From Arenibacter algicola (GTDB lineage Bacteria > Bacteroidota > Bacteroidia > Flavobacteriales > Flavobacteriaceae), in assembly GCF_000733925.1 (NCBI RefSeq), contig NZ_JPOO01000003.1:1922001-1986000 (forward strand): DNA of 64,000 bases. The letters are read 5' to 3'. Shown here piece by piece: positions 43,541 to 53,664 of the stretch. A program made the position numbers and the translations under genes. The notes beneath the pieces were generated by a model, which saw nothing but the letters and a program-made list of their open reading frames with translations, did not search any database and was not told the DNA's origin. How positions within the stretch are numbered: position 1 is the stretch's first letter; every line of letters begins with the position of its first letter.

Positions 43541-45127
43541 ATGAACCCACTGAAATTAGTCCTTGTTTTTTTATGTTTTACTTTTTCGTTCAATTGTCTT
43601 TGCCAAAATAGTACAGCTTCCATTAAGGTTACGGTTACGGATCAAAATACAGGAAAGCCAACGGCGGTACGAGCTAAAATCACCAATTCTGATGGATATG
43701 TGGCAGGCATACCAAAGGAGGCTATTTCTATTATGTACGGAAGGGACGACAAAGCGGAACGTTACGGTTTTCAACCAGATAGCACCTATTATATTGATGG
43801 CCATTTTAATCTTGATCTACGTCCTGGAAAGTATAAAATTAGCCTATCAAAAGGATTTGAATATCTAGATCAGGCGCACACTATAGAAGTAAAGGAAGGT
43901 GGAGGTAATGCTTTTAGCTTTGAAATGAAAAGGTGGGTTAAAATGTCAGATTTAGGTTGGTATTCCGCCGATGACCACATTCATATTCGCCGGTCTCCAA
44001 GGGAAAACCCACTAATCTTGAAATGGGTCGAAGCCGAAGGACTAAATGTGGGGATCTTACTTCAAATGGGAGATTTCTGGGCAACTTATTTTTCCCAATA
44101 TGCATTTGGGGAAGATGGAACATATGGACAGAATGAAAGCTTACTATCTACGGGCCAGGAGGACCCAAGAACCCACCAAATTGGTCATACTATCGCTTTG
44201 GTAGCAGATGATTTTGTTAGGCAACAAAAAGACTATTACGAATACGATAAAATATTTGATAAGGTTCATGAATTGAACGGGATAACTGGCTATGCCCATC
44301 AAGGTATGTCCTTTAATGGCTCAAGGGGTATGACCTTAGATGTGCTAAGCGGCAAAGTGGACTTTCTTGAACTGCTCCAATTTTGTGTCAATGGGGGCCC
44401 TCTGCTTACCCAAAATTACTACCACTTCCTGGATTTGGGCTATAAACTTACGGCCACGGCAGGATCTGATTTTCCGTGGTGTGGTCTTGGCCCTTTATTT
44501 GGCACCGAGGATCCTAGTTGGAATGCCCGAATTGGCAATGTCAGGTTTTATACTTGGATAGATGGAAAATTTGAGTATGCATCTTGGAAGAAAAATCTAA
44601 AGGAAGGACACACCTTTGTTTCGTCCGGCCCAATGCTTGTTTTTAGTATCGATGATCATCTCCCAGGTGATGAAATTAAATTATCGGCACCCAAAAAAGT
44701 CTCCATTAAGGCAAAAGCTTTAGGAAATAAAGACCAAATTCCACTTTCAAAGCTAGAGATTATAGCCCATGGAAAAGTGTTGAAAGAAATAACGCCTAAT
44801 GGGGATGTTCAATCTTTGGAAAACATGGAATTGAACTTTGAACTAGAAGTAGAAAAAGGAACTTGGATAGCAGCCCGCTGTTTTGCAGGCCCAAATCAAG
44901 TTGCCCATACTACACCTATTTATATTACTGTAAATGACGGGGGTTTTCACAACCCAGAAACATTCAATGATTATTTGTCATTAAATGAAAAGTATCTGGA
45001 TGAACTGGAAACGGAATTGGAGCAACCCAACGATCGGGTAGATATGCGCGCCTGGTGGTATCGAGACCCGTTACAAAAAAGAATTGCCGAAACACGAAAA
45101 ATCATTGAAACATTGAGGAAGAAATAA
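43541..45127 (+). CDS. CehA/McbA-family (PHP-like) metallohydrolase, exported
   Basis: This 528-residue protein has a signal peptide (cut near FNCLCQ) and an N-terminal carboxypeptidase-regulatory-like beta domain (ASIKVTVTDQNTGKPTAVRA). A PHP-type metal-dependent hydrolase domain starts at WYSADDHIHIRR, with further histidines in NGITGYAHQGMSFNG and an aspartate in ATAGSDFPWCG. The C-terminal part is beta-rich. CehA and McbA act on aromatic esters and carbamates, but the family is broad and the natural substrate is not predictable here. It stands alone with large gaps on both sides. Confidence 0.85.
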   Translation: MNPLKLVLVFLCFTFSFNCLCQNSTASIKVTVTDQNTGKPTAVRAKITNSDGYVAGIPKEAISIMYGRDDKAERYGFQPDSTYYIDGHFNLDLRPGKYKISLSKGFEYLDQAHTIEVKEGGGNAFSFEMKRWVKMSDLGWYSADDHIHIRRSPRENPLILKWVEAEGLNVGILLQMGDFWATYFSQYAFGEDGTYGQNESLLSTGQEDPRTHQIGHTIALVADDFVRQQKDYYEYDKIFDKVHELNGITGYAHQGMSFNGSRGMTLDVLSGKVDFLELLQFCVNGGPLLTQNYYHFLDLGYKLTATAGSDFPWCGLGPLFGTEDPSWNARIGNVRFYTWIDGKFEYASWKKNLKEGHTFVSSGPMLVFSIDDHLPGDEIKLSAPKKVSIKAKALGNKDQIPLSKLEIIAHGKVLKEITPNGDVQSLENMELNFELEVEKGTWIAARCFAGPNQVAHTTPIYITVNDGGFHNPETFNDYLSLNEKYLDELETELEQPNDRVDMRAWWYRDPLQKRIAETRKIIETLRKK

Positions 45128-45981
45128 AAATCCGAATTAAATAATGATCTTCAGGAGTTCCTATTCGACACGCCCAGAAATGTTTTTTCAACGTAAACGT
45201 CATTTTTTTTGTTTGCTTACACCTGCGCTAACTCATTAGCTCAAAGCATATCGGTTTAGTGCCTAATAAAAAATAAAGCAAAGTTGTACCGACTTTTGCA
45301 TTTAGATGCCAAGATCAAGGCGGAACCAAATACACCATAATTAACCATACATACACCCTAGGCTGAAATAACATTCACGTCAGATAATAAATAAAAAGCC
45401 ACTTACCCTAAGAGGATTATGCTGTGGTGCAGCTGTGTTGAATTTCACGGAATTCCATGGTTAAACTAGGGGTTTACAACACAACATTAAATATTAAATG
45501 CTGATTAACAGCGATTTATATTTCCATTAAATCGTTTAAGTACTGGGTGAGGGGGTGGTGCAGCCGTGGAATTTTTTGCAACTTTGGTATTTTTTACATT
45601 ATACTTTTAGGGGCCATATACTCATTGGTCCAGCATATAAGTTTACACTTCAACCTAACACAAAGCATTTTTAACCTCCAAAATAAAACTAAACAACTGA
45701 CCAACAATTTATTATAAACATAAATTGAATATAAAAACCACACTCATTTCTATTACATTTTCTCATAAGGCCAATGGGTATCCACTCCTTGATTGCGAAT
45801 GAGGCTTTGGAATTTCCGAACCTCTGCGCATCTTGATAAACCACTTATAATTAGTGAAGCCTACTAACAGAGTCCTTAAATAATTTTACAATTTTTTAAC
45901 CCTATGTAAAAAAAATATAACTTAGGCCTAAAATGCTTTTGCTTCCTAAAAAATATTTTAGCTACTATAAACTGCGTCTCT
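45128..45981. other. Intergenic region with duplicated gene fragment
   Basis: In 854 bases I see one remnant of the FAD oxidoreductase gene (listed as pseudogene) and two similar words, GTGGTGCAGCTGTG at about 45424 and GTGGTGCAGCCGTG at about 45556. The rest is AT-rich sequence without a gene. Confidence 0.5.
45752..45844 (-). pseudogene. 3' fragment of an FAD-dependent oxidoreductase gene
   Basis: This stretch of about 93 bp repeats the last codons of the FAD oxidoreductase gene at 47979 (copy at 47978-48071) with one substitution in the first 75 bases and single-base deletions further in. In the minus-strand frame it still reads IRNQGVDTHWPYEKM and stop, against IRKQGVDTHWPYEKM in the intact gene. 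The rest of the gene is absent. The two copies are direct repeats around the metallophosphoesterase gene. Confidence 0.85.
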
Positions 45982-47892
45982 ATGAAAACCTTCTTAAAAC
46001 ACCTCTTAGCCCTTTTTATTGTAGTCAATTTGGGTAGTGCGCTCTACGCGCAAAACGAAAACCCAAGCTTCTCCCATACTATAAAGGAAGAATTGAAGCC
46101 ATGGACGAACAAGCCATTTTACAATAATCCCAATAATTTTCAATTTGCCATTGTAAGTGATAGAACAGGGGGGCATCGTAAAGGAGTATTTGGAAAGGGA
46201 GTTGAAAAAATAAACCTGTTGTATCCGGAATTCGTTATGAGTGTGGGCGACTTAATTGAAGGATATTCCAAGGACAATACCTTGCTAGATGCGCAATGGA
46301 AGGAATTTGACAGTATCCTAAATCCGCTCTCCACCCGCTTTTTCTATGTGGCAGGGAACCATGATTATTCCAACGAGGTAATGGCAAAACAGTGGAAGGA
46401 ACGCTATGGCAAGGACTACTATCACTTTATCTACAAAGATGTGCTTTTCCTTATCCTAAATAGTAACGATGGTGACGGGGTTATGATGAGCAAGGACCAA
46501 ATTGCATTTTTAAAGGAAGCCATCGCCCAGAACACCGGAGTAAGGTGGACCATGGTTTTTACGCACCACCCTATGTGGGCCTACGGGGACGCCAGTGGGT
46601 TCGATGAAGTGGAGGCAGCCTTGAGCAATCGGAAATATACGGTATTCGCCGGTCATACCCACCGATATTTATTCGACGTAAGAAACGATCAAAATCATTA
46701 TGTCCTGGCTACCACCGGCGGTGGAAGTAGGCTTAGGGGCCCCAAATTTGGAGAGTTTGATCACATAGGATGGGTCACCATGACGGACAAGGGACCCAAA
46801 CTCGTCAACCTTGCCCTTTCCGGAATTCATGATCATAACGTGAGTACTATGCAAACAAAAGAGCAGGCCGTTTCACTCATTAATGCAACAGATTTTAAAA
46901 CCTTGGTCATGGCCAAGGAAAGAGAAAGAAAAGCCATTCTACTGCTGAACAATACCTCCGACAAACCCATCCATTTTAAGGGACAATTGTACCATCATCA
47001 TCAGGTACAGCCCGACTCTTCTCGTTTTCAGCTTAGTCTGCCGCCCATGACTTCCTCTGAAATAGTGATAAAAACTACCCCCTTGGACGTTTCCAAAGCA
47101 TCCATTTGGGATCCTATGGAACTTGAATGGGAAATGGGTTACGACAATGAATTTATGGAACCGGAATTCAGTTTGAGCGGTACCGAAATAATTGAACTTA
47201 TGCCCTCCCAAGCCGGTATATCCATGACAGAACAAGACATTTTTATACAGGAGCTACAAGTAGCTTTATCACATCCCTATAATAAAGTTTCCGCAAAATT
47301 TACCTTGGATGGTACAGAGATCAATGCCAATACTCCCGAATTTCCGGGGAATCTGACCTTGGATAAAACCTCAATTATTAATGTAAAACTTACGGATGCC
47401 GAAGGTTTTGAAAGTGCGGGCTTCCAAAAAACTTATAAAAAGGTAAAGCCGACAGCGGCAACAAGAAAACCAAGGAATACCAAAAAGGGACTCCAGTATA
47501 CCTATTACGAAGGCAATTTTGATTCTATACCTGATTTTAGTAGCTTGAAACCATTAAAAAGCGGCTCTGTCACCGTATTGGACCCAGAAGAAATCGGAGA
47601 AAGATTGGACCACTTTGCCATTCAATATAAAGGCTTTATCAGCGTACCGGAAACGGGAATCTACACCTTTTATTTAAAGTCCGACGATGGGTCCAAACTT
47701 TATTTGGATGGTGAACTTTTAATAGATAATGATGGCTCGCACGATACGGCAACAAAAACAGGTATGAAAGCGCTCAAAAAGGGCATGCATCCCGTTCAAA
47801 TCGATTATTTTGAAGACTTTTTAGGGGAGCATTTGCAATTGGACTTCTCTGGCCCTAATGTGGAAAAGTCGCCCGCAGTGTTTAGGCATTAA
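45982..47892 (+). CDS. Metallophosphoesterase with C-terminal PA14 domain, exported
   Basis: This 636-residue protein has a signal peptide (cut near SALYAQ). Residues 45-270 are a calcineurin-type phosphoesterase with FAIVSDRTGG, FVMSVGDLIEG, YVAGNHDYS, VFTHHPMWA and FAGHTHRYL, the five metal-ligand motifs in order. The linker contains an immunoglobulin-like beta segment. Residues about 500-630 are a PA14 domain (KGFISVPETGIYTFYLKSDD, KLYLDGELLIDNDG), which usually binds carbohydrate. A role in handling phosphorylated or sulfated polysaccharide is possible. Direct repeats of the neighbour gene flank it. Confidence 0.9.
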   Translation: MKTFLKHLLALFIVVNLGSALYAQNENPSFSHTIKEELKPWTNKPFYNNPNNFQFAIVSDRTGGHRKGVFGKGVEKINLLYPEFVMSVGDLIEGYSKDNTLLDAQWKEFDSILNPLSTRFFYVAGNHDYSNEVMAKQWKERYGKDYYHFIYKDVLFLILNSNDGDGVMMSKDQIAFLKEAIAQNTGVRWTMVFTHHPMWAYGDASGFDEVEAALSNRKYTVFAGHTHRYLFDVRNDQNHYVLATTGGGSRLRGPKFGEFDHIGWVTMTDKGPKLVNLALSGIHDHNVSTMQTKEQAVSLINATDFKTLVMAKERERKAILLLNNTSDKPIHFKGQLYHHHQVQPDSSRFQLSLPPMTSSEIVIKTTPLDVSKASIWDPMELEWEMGYDNEFMEPEFSLSGTEIIELMPSQAGISMTEQDIFIQELQVALSHPYNKVSAKFTLDGTEINANTPEFPGNLTLDKTSIINVKLTDAEGFESAGFQKTYKKVKPTAATRKPRNTKKGLQYTYYEGNFDSIPDFSSLKPLKSGSVTVLDPEEIGERLDHFAIQYKGFISVPETGIYTFYLKSDDGSKLYLDGELLIDNDGSHDTATKTGMKALKKGMHPVQIDYFEDFLGEHLQLDFSGPNVEKSPAVFRH

Positions 47893-47978
47893 GGCCTACT
47901 TGTGGTTAGATAATAATCCCATAAATACTTCATTACCATAAACGACTATTGTAAATAGACAAAACACAATTAATCCCA

Positions 47979-49709
47979 TTACATTTTCTCATAAGGCCAA
48001 TGGGTATCCACTCCTTGTTTGCGAATGAGGCTTTGGAATTTCCGAACCTCTGCGGCATCCTTGTAAACCTCTTGTGGGCTGCTGCCCGTTTTCATTAAAA
48101 AGGGCACAAACATCCCTATGGCCTCCCCTATGCTCCATTCCACAGGGTGCAGTCGGTAGCAGCCGTTGGTAAGGTGGGTGGTGCCAATATTTTTATTGAC
48201 GGGAAATATATTTTCCATCCTTTGCGGTATTAGGGCTCCCAAGGGTATCTGAAATGGAAGGGAAGCAAAGTCGATATAATTATCCCCTCCACTACTTGGG
48301 TGCAGATCAATATGATAATATCCTATCCCCACACTATCCCCAAAATCTTTGGCACGGGCTTCGGATTCCGTTACTCCCTGTATACTTGCTCTTTGGGCTT
48401 TCCCCACATGATGTTCGGTGATCCTAAACAAAGGCTTTATTCTTCTAGCTTCCCTGATATAGGGATATTTTGCCAGTCCGTCTGTAGTTCCCATTACGTC
48501 CGGCCTCAATCTAATTCCCGGCCAACCTTTGCCACCATCGGCCCTGGGGGCTTCGGTTTGTAGCCAATACAAGAGGGACAAACTTAATTGTTTGGCCCTG
48601 TCAATATGATATTTTAGTTCTTCATCACTCACATCCACCACATTGCCCAGAAAATAATCGTTCTGGGGGTAATTCACCAAGGTGATATCCCCTGTAAGAA
48701 AACCTTCTTTAAAATTATCCTTGGCCAATATTCTGCGATAGTTCCATAGGTTCAGTACCTCCCCCAAGCTATTGCCCTTAGGATCGAACCCTAAATTCTT
48801 TGGCTGAAGGGTGCGCGGGTTGGAATAGTTGAGCTCTAACAGTTTCCCTGCCCATGGTTTTTTCATTTCGGGCCTATAGTCGCGCCAAAACCCGTACTCC
48901 TCAGGTTTGTCTATGGTCCAATCCTCATTGGGTCTATAATCCATTGCAAAACAGACCGTAAAGGCCTGATTATTGGTTGGGTCGGCTATTTCCGCCGCGT
49001 GAAGCTCCCCGGTATCGGATTTGGCTTCCGCCCCGCACACATACTCGGTTCCTGTCATGGGCAATAAATCGCCCAATTCCGTAGCGTCCGCAAAGTAAGT
49101 ACCCTTTAAATTCCTAATCTCTCCAGATCGAAGGTTTTTAACCCTAACCGATTGTACCCTATTCCCCTTGGTAGAGGCGTCCAAGGCCACCGTTTCCTTT
49201 AAAAGGACCAGTTTACCGGCACTGATGTAGGGATCGATCATGGTTTCCAACACCCGTAACGAAATTTTGGGCTCATGGCTAATTTCGGAAACCGATGCAT
49301 TACCGGGATTGAACCGGTCGTTTTCTGCAAGCTCTGGTTTTATAGGATAGTTATTGCGATAATATCCCCTGACTTTTTTTCTGAATTCCCTATATAATGC
49401 TGTGGCACCAAAGTCGTTGATCCATTTATGCTCATCCGGTGGTACGCCCTGTTGTGTTAATTGTCCCCCTATCCAATCGGTTTCCTCGGTCATGATAACG
49501 GTAAGGCCATTGCGAAGTGCCCCCAAAGCGGTGGCACAGCCACCGGTTCCCCCACCAATTATTACAAGATCTGCCTCTAATGTCCTCCCTTCTACAATTA
49601 TATTGTCGACCTTTTTAGAATTTGTTTTCCCATGGGATGCATAAATTGGGTTTAACACCACCAACCCACTGCCTGCAGCCAAATTGCCCAAAAAATTTCT
49701 TCTTTTCAT
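47979..49709 (-). CDS. FAD-dependent oxidoreductase (FAD_oxidored family), Tat-like signal
   Basis: This 576-residue protein begins with MKRRNFLGNLAAGSG, a twin-arginine-type leader. The dinucleotide-binding motif DLVIIGGGTGGCATALGALR is near 50, followed by TDWIGGQLTQQGVPPDEHKW. The C-terminal part contains AIGMFVPFLM and ends HWPYEKM. The FAD_oxidored family includes xanthan- and polysaccharide-associated enzymes, but no substrate is known. The sulfatase gene is 148 bp upstream on the same strand. The 3' end is duplicated at 45752. Confidence 0.87.
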   Translation of the reverse strand: MKRRNFLGNLAAGSGLVVLNPIYASHGKTNSKKVDNIIVEGRTLEADLVIIGGGTGGCATALGALRNGLTVIMTEETDWIGGQLTQQGVPPDEHKWINDFGATALYREFRKKVRGYYRNNYPIKPELAENDRFNPGNASVSEISHEPKISLRVLETMIDPYISAGKLVLLKETVALDASTKGNRVQSVRVKNLRSGEIRNLKGTYFADATELGDLLPMTGTEYVCGAEAKSDTGELHAAEIADPTNNQAFTVCFAMDYRPNEDWTIDKPEEYGFWRDYRPEMKKPWAGKLLELNYSNPRTLQPKNLGFDPKGNSLGEVLNLWNYRRILAKDNFKEGFLTGDITLVNYPQNDYFLGNVVDVSDEELKYHIDRAKQLSLSLLYWLQTEAPRADGGKGWPGIRLRPDVMGTTDGLAKYPYIREARRIKPLFRITEHHVGKAQRASIQGVTESEARAKDFGDSVGIGYYHIDLHPSSGGDNYIDFASLPFQIPLGALIPQRMENIFPVNKNIGTTHLTNGCYRLHPVEWSIGEAIGMFVPFLMKTGSSPQEVYKDAAEVRKFQSLIRKQGVDTHWPYEKM

Positions 49710-49857
49710 AGGTATTAAATTGTGATAATAGCTGTACTGCTTTATATTGAGCAGTTAACAATATTAACAAGAAAGAAAAAATGGTTTCCCAATGTTCCTT
49801 TTAATCTAAACTGACTCAAACTATTTTGAGACTAGCTAAAAACGAATATAAAATTGG

Positions 49858-51255
49858 CTACTGCTTCATTTCTGAACGAACCGATTTAATCCAAGAAGTG
49901 TGCAACTGTAATAGTTCATTCAACTTTTCTGGATCGGACTTGGCCAAATTGTTCTTTTCACCAATGTCATTATCCAGGTTCACTAAATACAATTTATCTA
50001 AATCTATTTTCTCCCCTTTACCAATGGGCTCCCTTACATTACCTATAAGTTTCCAAGGACCCTTACGTATTGCCCATTGGGCCATTTTGTCATCATAATT
50101 ATCCAATTGCCAGTGCACCACCTCATGTACGGACTCCTTTTTGTTATCCAGAATAATGGGCATAAGACTTTTCCCATCCAAATCTGCCGCCACTTTGGAA
50201 TTGGTCAATTCTGCAAGGGTAGGAAACCAATCCATCTCCATACTAAGCTGATCCCTAACTTCATTTGCGGGGATTACTCCTGGATAGCGAATAATGGCCG
50301 GTACACGGATTCCACCTTCGAACAGACTAAATTTACTTCCCCTATAGGGTCCTGCATTACCCCCTCCCCAAAAGGCTCTTTCCTCCAAGGAATGTCCATG
50401 ATCGGATTGAAAAACAACTATGGTATTATCCGCTATACCCATCTCATCCAGATAATCCAGAACTTGGCCAATTTTCTCATCGGTATTGGACACAAAGGCG
50501 GCATATTCTTTTCTAGGTGTTGAAAGATCTTTGTAATGGTCCAACCACTTTGTAGTTCCTTGGTAGGGATAATGGGGCGCATTGAACGCCCAATAAATAA
50601 AAAACGGCTTGTCCTGCCTGTGGTTGATGACCTGCTTGACTTCTTCCACCATTAGATCTGAAAAATGTTGACCATCATAATATACCTCCTCTGAATTTCT
50701 ATATAAATCGTGCTTATTGGGGCCAGCCCAATAAAAAGTGTGGGAATAATTATCGATACACCCCCGCTGATGCCCGAAGAAATAATCGAACCCCTGTCCG
50801 TTGGGCAAGTTTTGCTCCCTGTGCCCAAGATGCCATTTACCAATTAAGGCGGTATAGTAGCCACTGGGTTTGAGCATCTCCGCCATGGTAATTTGTTCTG
50901 TTGGTAGACCGTATTCTCCGCTCCTTTCCGCGTGTTCCGGAATAGGGACATTGCCTTCCAGACCGGCCCGCAAATTGGTCTTACCTGTCATTAGGGCCGC
51001 ACGAGATGGGGAACAGACCGGCGCTCCTGCATAGAATTGGGTAAACCTTACCCCCTCTTTGGCCAACCTATCCATATTTGGGGTATGAAGGTCGGTAGCC
51101 CCATAACTATTTAAATCTATGGACCCCTGGTCATCGGTCATAATAACAATTACGTTGGGTCTGCTTTTTACGGAGGTTTGAGAAAAAACTGCCTGGCAAA
51201 CAATTAAAAAAAGCAATGTCAACTTAATGCCTTTAGGTTTTTTAAATACGCTCAT
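49858..51255 (-). CDS. Sulfatase (formylglycine type), exported
   Basis: This 465-residue sulfatase has a signal peptide (cut near AVFSQT). The metal motif VIMTDDQGSIDLNSYG contains the paired aspartates. The signature CSPSRAALMTGK (about residue 82) carries the cysteine that is converted to formylglycine. Further motifs are YTALIGKWHLGHR and FQSDHGHS. Family S1 of arylsulfatases, likely cutting sulfate from an algal polysaccharide or similar. The converting enzyme is not in this window. It precedes the FAD oxidoreductase gene on the same strand, so a two-gene unit is likely. Confidence 0.94.
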   Translation of the reverse strand: MSVFKKPKGIKLTLLFLIVCQAVFSQTSVKSRPNVIVIMTDDQGSIDLNSYGATDLHTPNMDRLAKEGVRFTQFYAGAPVCSPSRAALMTGKTNLRAGLEGNVPIPEHAERSGEYGLPTEQITMAEMLKPSGYYTALIGKWHLGHREQNLPNGQGFDYFFGHQRGCIDNYSHTFYWAGPNKHDLYRNSEEVYYDGQHFSDLMVEEVKQVINHRQDKPFFIYWAFNAPHYPYQGTTKWLDHYKDLSTPRKEYAAFVSNTDEKIGQVLDYLDEMGIADNTIVVFQSDHGHSLEERAFWGGGNAGPYRGSKFSLFEGGIRVPAIIRYPGVIPANEVRDQLSMEMDWFPTLAELTNSKVAADLDGKSLMPIILDNKKESVHEVVHWQLDNYDDKMAQWAIRKGPWKLIGNVREPIGKGEKIDLDKLYLVNLDNDIGEKNNLAKSDPEKLNELLQLHTSWIKSVRSEMKQ

Positions 51256-51825
51256 TTGGTTGATTTAATTATTTTAAAATTTAGCTGTCGCATAAAGATT
51301 GTAAAAAATAAATAAACTCTAACAATGAAATGTGGATTTGTTGTGGTGTTTGTCTCCGGCTTAAATATTTAAGGAATTGCATTTACCAAAATACGAGAGG
51401 CTTTTAAAGAAGACTATGCGCTTTGGTTTTTACTTTTCAAGTGATTCTCAATCCGAAATTTATCTTTTTATAGTAAAGTGACCTTTGCGTTGACCCTGGG
51501 TGAGCCCAACCCAATAATCGGAAGAAGGTAAATTTGCTCTGTTGTATGTTCCTTACCGAGAAGATCTGGCATTAATTTTTTCCACACAAACCCAATATTT
51601 TATATCTTAGAAATCAGGAAGTTGGTAACAAATTTTGGTTGCAGTACTTCCAGCCACTCTAACCCAAAGAGATTAGAGGCCAAAAACGTAACAGACATTT
51701 AACGCTGGAACCCTTGGAGATTAGGGATGAAAATCTCTTTTACAGTAGCAACATAAAACTTTGTGCATCAACAAGCATTCTTACTTTGGACAGCCATATG
51801 GAACTACAACTATAAGATAAACGCT
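51256..51825. other. Intergenic region
   Basis: I see no gene, repeat or RNA in these 570 bases between the divergent sulfatase and DUF2200 genes, only AT-rich sequence that should contain both promoters. Confidence 0.5.
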
Positions 51826-52191
51826 ATGACAACAACACCGGAACACGACGAACGAATCGCCACTCTGACTTTTGCCTCGGTATATCCCCATTATATCACA
51901 AAAGTGGAACGCAAGGGAAGAACTAAGGAAGAATTACACCGGGTAATAACATGGTTAACAGGCTTTGATGACAAAAAACTGCAAGACCTGATCAACGCTA
52001 AAGCGAACTTTAAGGATTTCTTTGCGAAGGCAAAATTGAACCCCAACGCCCCTCTAATAACAGGAGTAATCTGTGGCTATAGGATAGAAGAAATTGAAAC
52101 TCCCTTGACAAAACAAGTAAGGTACTTGGACAAGTTGGTAGACGAATTGGCAAAAGGTCGAAAGATGGAGAAGATCTTGCGTCAAGGTTAA
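51826..52191 (+). CDS. DUF2200 family protein
   Basis: This 121-residue cytoplasmic protein matches DUF2200, with the characteristic ERIATLTFASVYPHYITKVE, the helical KGRTKEELHRVITWLTGF and the central VICGYRIEEIETPLTKQVR. ATG 51826 is chosen because family members start just before this block; an upstream extension would add 21 unrelated residues. The family has no known function. It is followed by a repeat element and two small enzymes on the same strand. Confidence 0.88.
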   Translation: MTTTPEHDERIATLTFASVYPHYITKVERKGRTKEELHRVITWLTGFDDKKLQDLINAKANFKDFFAKAKLNPNAPLITGVICGYRIEEIETPLTKQVRYLDKLVDELAKGRKMEKILRQG

Positions 52192-52234
52192 AAATCAATA
52201 CCCATTGCCCGCACAAAAAGTAACACTGTCACCA

Positions 52235-52400
52235 CTAAAAGCTAAGTAAACTACCTCGGGGCAAGCCCACGAGACATTGAAAGGAAATTCAATTTTGATT
52301 TCGACGCCTGCCTGAATGGAACGGGCAGGCCCGCCTGAACAAATAGGGCAGGCAAGCGTCGGAGCATTTAAATCTCGATTATCGAGTAAATTATACAACC
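52235..52400. repeat. Interspersed repeat-like element with GC-rich hairpin
   Basis: It contains CTCGGGGCAAGCCCACGAG near 52255, then a hairpin at 52302-52361 with arms CGACGCCTGCCTG and CAGGCAAGCGTCG (one mismatch) enclosing further CAGGC/GCCTG words, and the palindrome CTCGATTATCGAG near 52374. The composition differs sharply from the surroundings. I recall similar intergenic repeats in other Flavobacteriaceae. No second copy was noticed here. Confidence 0.55.
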
Positions 52401-52468
52401 CTAAACCCATAAGGCATCGGATGGAAACTATATAAACTTTGAACGACATCATATAGAACCTTAAAAAA

Positions 52469-52951
52469 ATGAAACCCATAGCCTATATAATTCTAATAGT
52501 TTTGAGCATACAGGTAACAAATTCCCAAGAAGTTACTATAGCCGACAGTTTGGAAATCGTGAATAAAATAAATGACTGGAACAAAGCATGGAAAACCAAG
52601 GACGTGGCATTGGCCTGCAAATGGTATTCGGAAAATGCCGACTTTACCAACGCATTTGGGTTTAATAGAATTGGAAAATCTGATATTCAAACCTATCTGG
52701 GAGAAGTGTTCGGGTTCGACTTTGTAATGGAGGGCAATACGGAACAGACCTCCTTAAAACTCAGAAGGATATCGGACAAAGCAATTTTGGCCATTACCGC
52801 AGTTGAAAGAACAGGACAAAAAACAGTGGGTAATAAAAGTTTGGGAACTAGGAATACCACCCATTATCGCTTATTTGAAAAAACCGACCAATGGAAAATT
52901 ACGGCTCATTTAATCTCTGATGCCCGGAGTACCGAATCTGAAAAACATTAG
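52469..52951 (+). CDS. Exported NTF2-like (SnoaL/DUF4440-type) protein
   Basis: This 160-residue protein has a signal peptide (cut near VTNSQE) followed by one NTF2-like cone domain, as in SgcJ/EcaC or DUF4440 proteins. Typical stretches are INDWNKAWKTKDVALACKWY, SENADFTNAFGFNRIGKSD and the terminal YRLFEKTDQWKITAHLISDA. Such domains bind small ligands and often lack catalysis. No partner is evident; a reductase-like gene follows after 42 bp. Confidence 0.82.
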   Translation: MKPIAYIILIVLSIQVTNSQEVTIADSLEIVNKINDWNKAWKTKDVALACKWYSENADFTNAFGFNRIGKSDIQTYLGEVFGFDFVMEGNTEQTSLKLRRISDKAILAITAVERTGQKTVGNKSLGTRNTTHYRLFEKTDQWKITAHLISDARSTESEKH

Positions 52952-52993
52952 AAAAAGTTTTTATATCCTATTTTAAATTAAAAGTTAGCCTAT

Positions 52994-53596
52994 ATGAGAA
53001 AAATAATTTCGTTTATGCACATTTCACTTGACGGTTTTGTAGCCGGACTAGGCGGAGAAATGGATTGGATTAAAGTTGATGAAGAAATATTTGACCATGT
53101 CGGTAAGCGCATAAGTCAAGGCGACACTGCAATGTATGGGCGATTAACTTATCAGATGATGGAAAATTACTGGCCTACCGCAGCGGATAAGCCAACGGCG
53201 ACCAAGCACGACATTGAACATTCAAAGTGGTATGGCAAAGTTCACAAAGTAGTTTTATCAAAAACAATGAAAGACTCGGTCCTTCCTAGCGCACAGGCAG
53301 CTTTTGCCAACACTAGTATTATTAACGAAAACCTTATGGACCATATCAATGAAATAAAACAATCCCGCCAAGGCGAGAGTAAGGAAATCTTGCTTTTTGG
53401 CAGCCCCACTGCAACACATTCCCTTATGAAACTAAACCTAATTGACGGCTACTGGCTATTTGTCAATCCAATTATTCTTGGGCGGGGCATTCCATTGTTT
53501 GCCGACATCAAAGACAAAACAAAACTAAAACTATTGACAACCAAACAATTTAGTTGCGGGGTAACCGAACTGAATTATGTAGTGGACAATACATAG
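52994..53596 (+). CDS. Dihydrofolate reductase-like (RibD C-terminal domain) protein
   Basis: This 200-residue protein of the RibD C-terminal/DHFR-like family is defined by the opening ISFMHISLDGFVAGLGGEMD, the central TAMYGRLTYQMMENYWP, the nucleotide-binding ILLFGSPTATHSLMKLNLID and the closing YWLFVNPIILGRGIPLF. Members bind NADPH and reduce pterin- or pyrimidine-like compounds, but most have no known substrate. It is probably the second gene after the NTF2-like protein. Confidence 0.9.
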   Translation: MRKIISFMHISLDGFVAGLGGEMDWIKVDEEIFDHVGKRISQGDTAMYGRLTYQMMENYWPTAADKPTATKHDIEHSKWYGKVHKVVLSKTMKDSVLPSAQAAFANTSIINENLMDHINEIKQSRQGESKEILLFGSPTATHSLMKLNLIDGYWLFVNPIILGRGIPLFADIKDKTKLKLLTTKQFSCGVTELNYVVDNT

Positions 53597-53664
53597 CAAC
53601 CAACCGAAACTAACAAAGGGAAATTACGGTTACAATAAAATCATGAATGCAATAAATATTTTAA

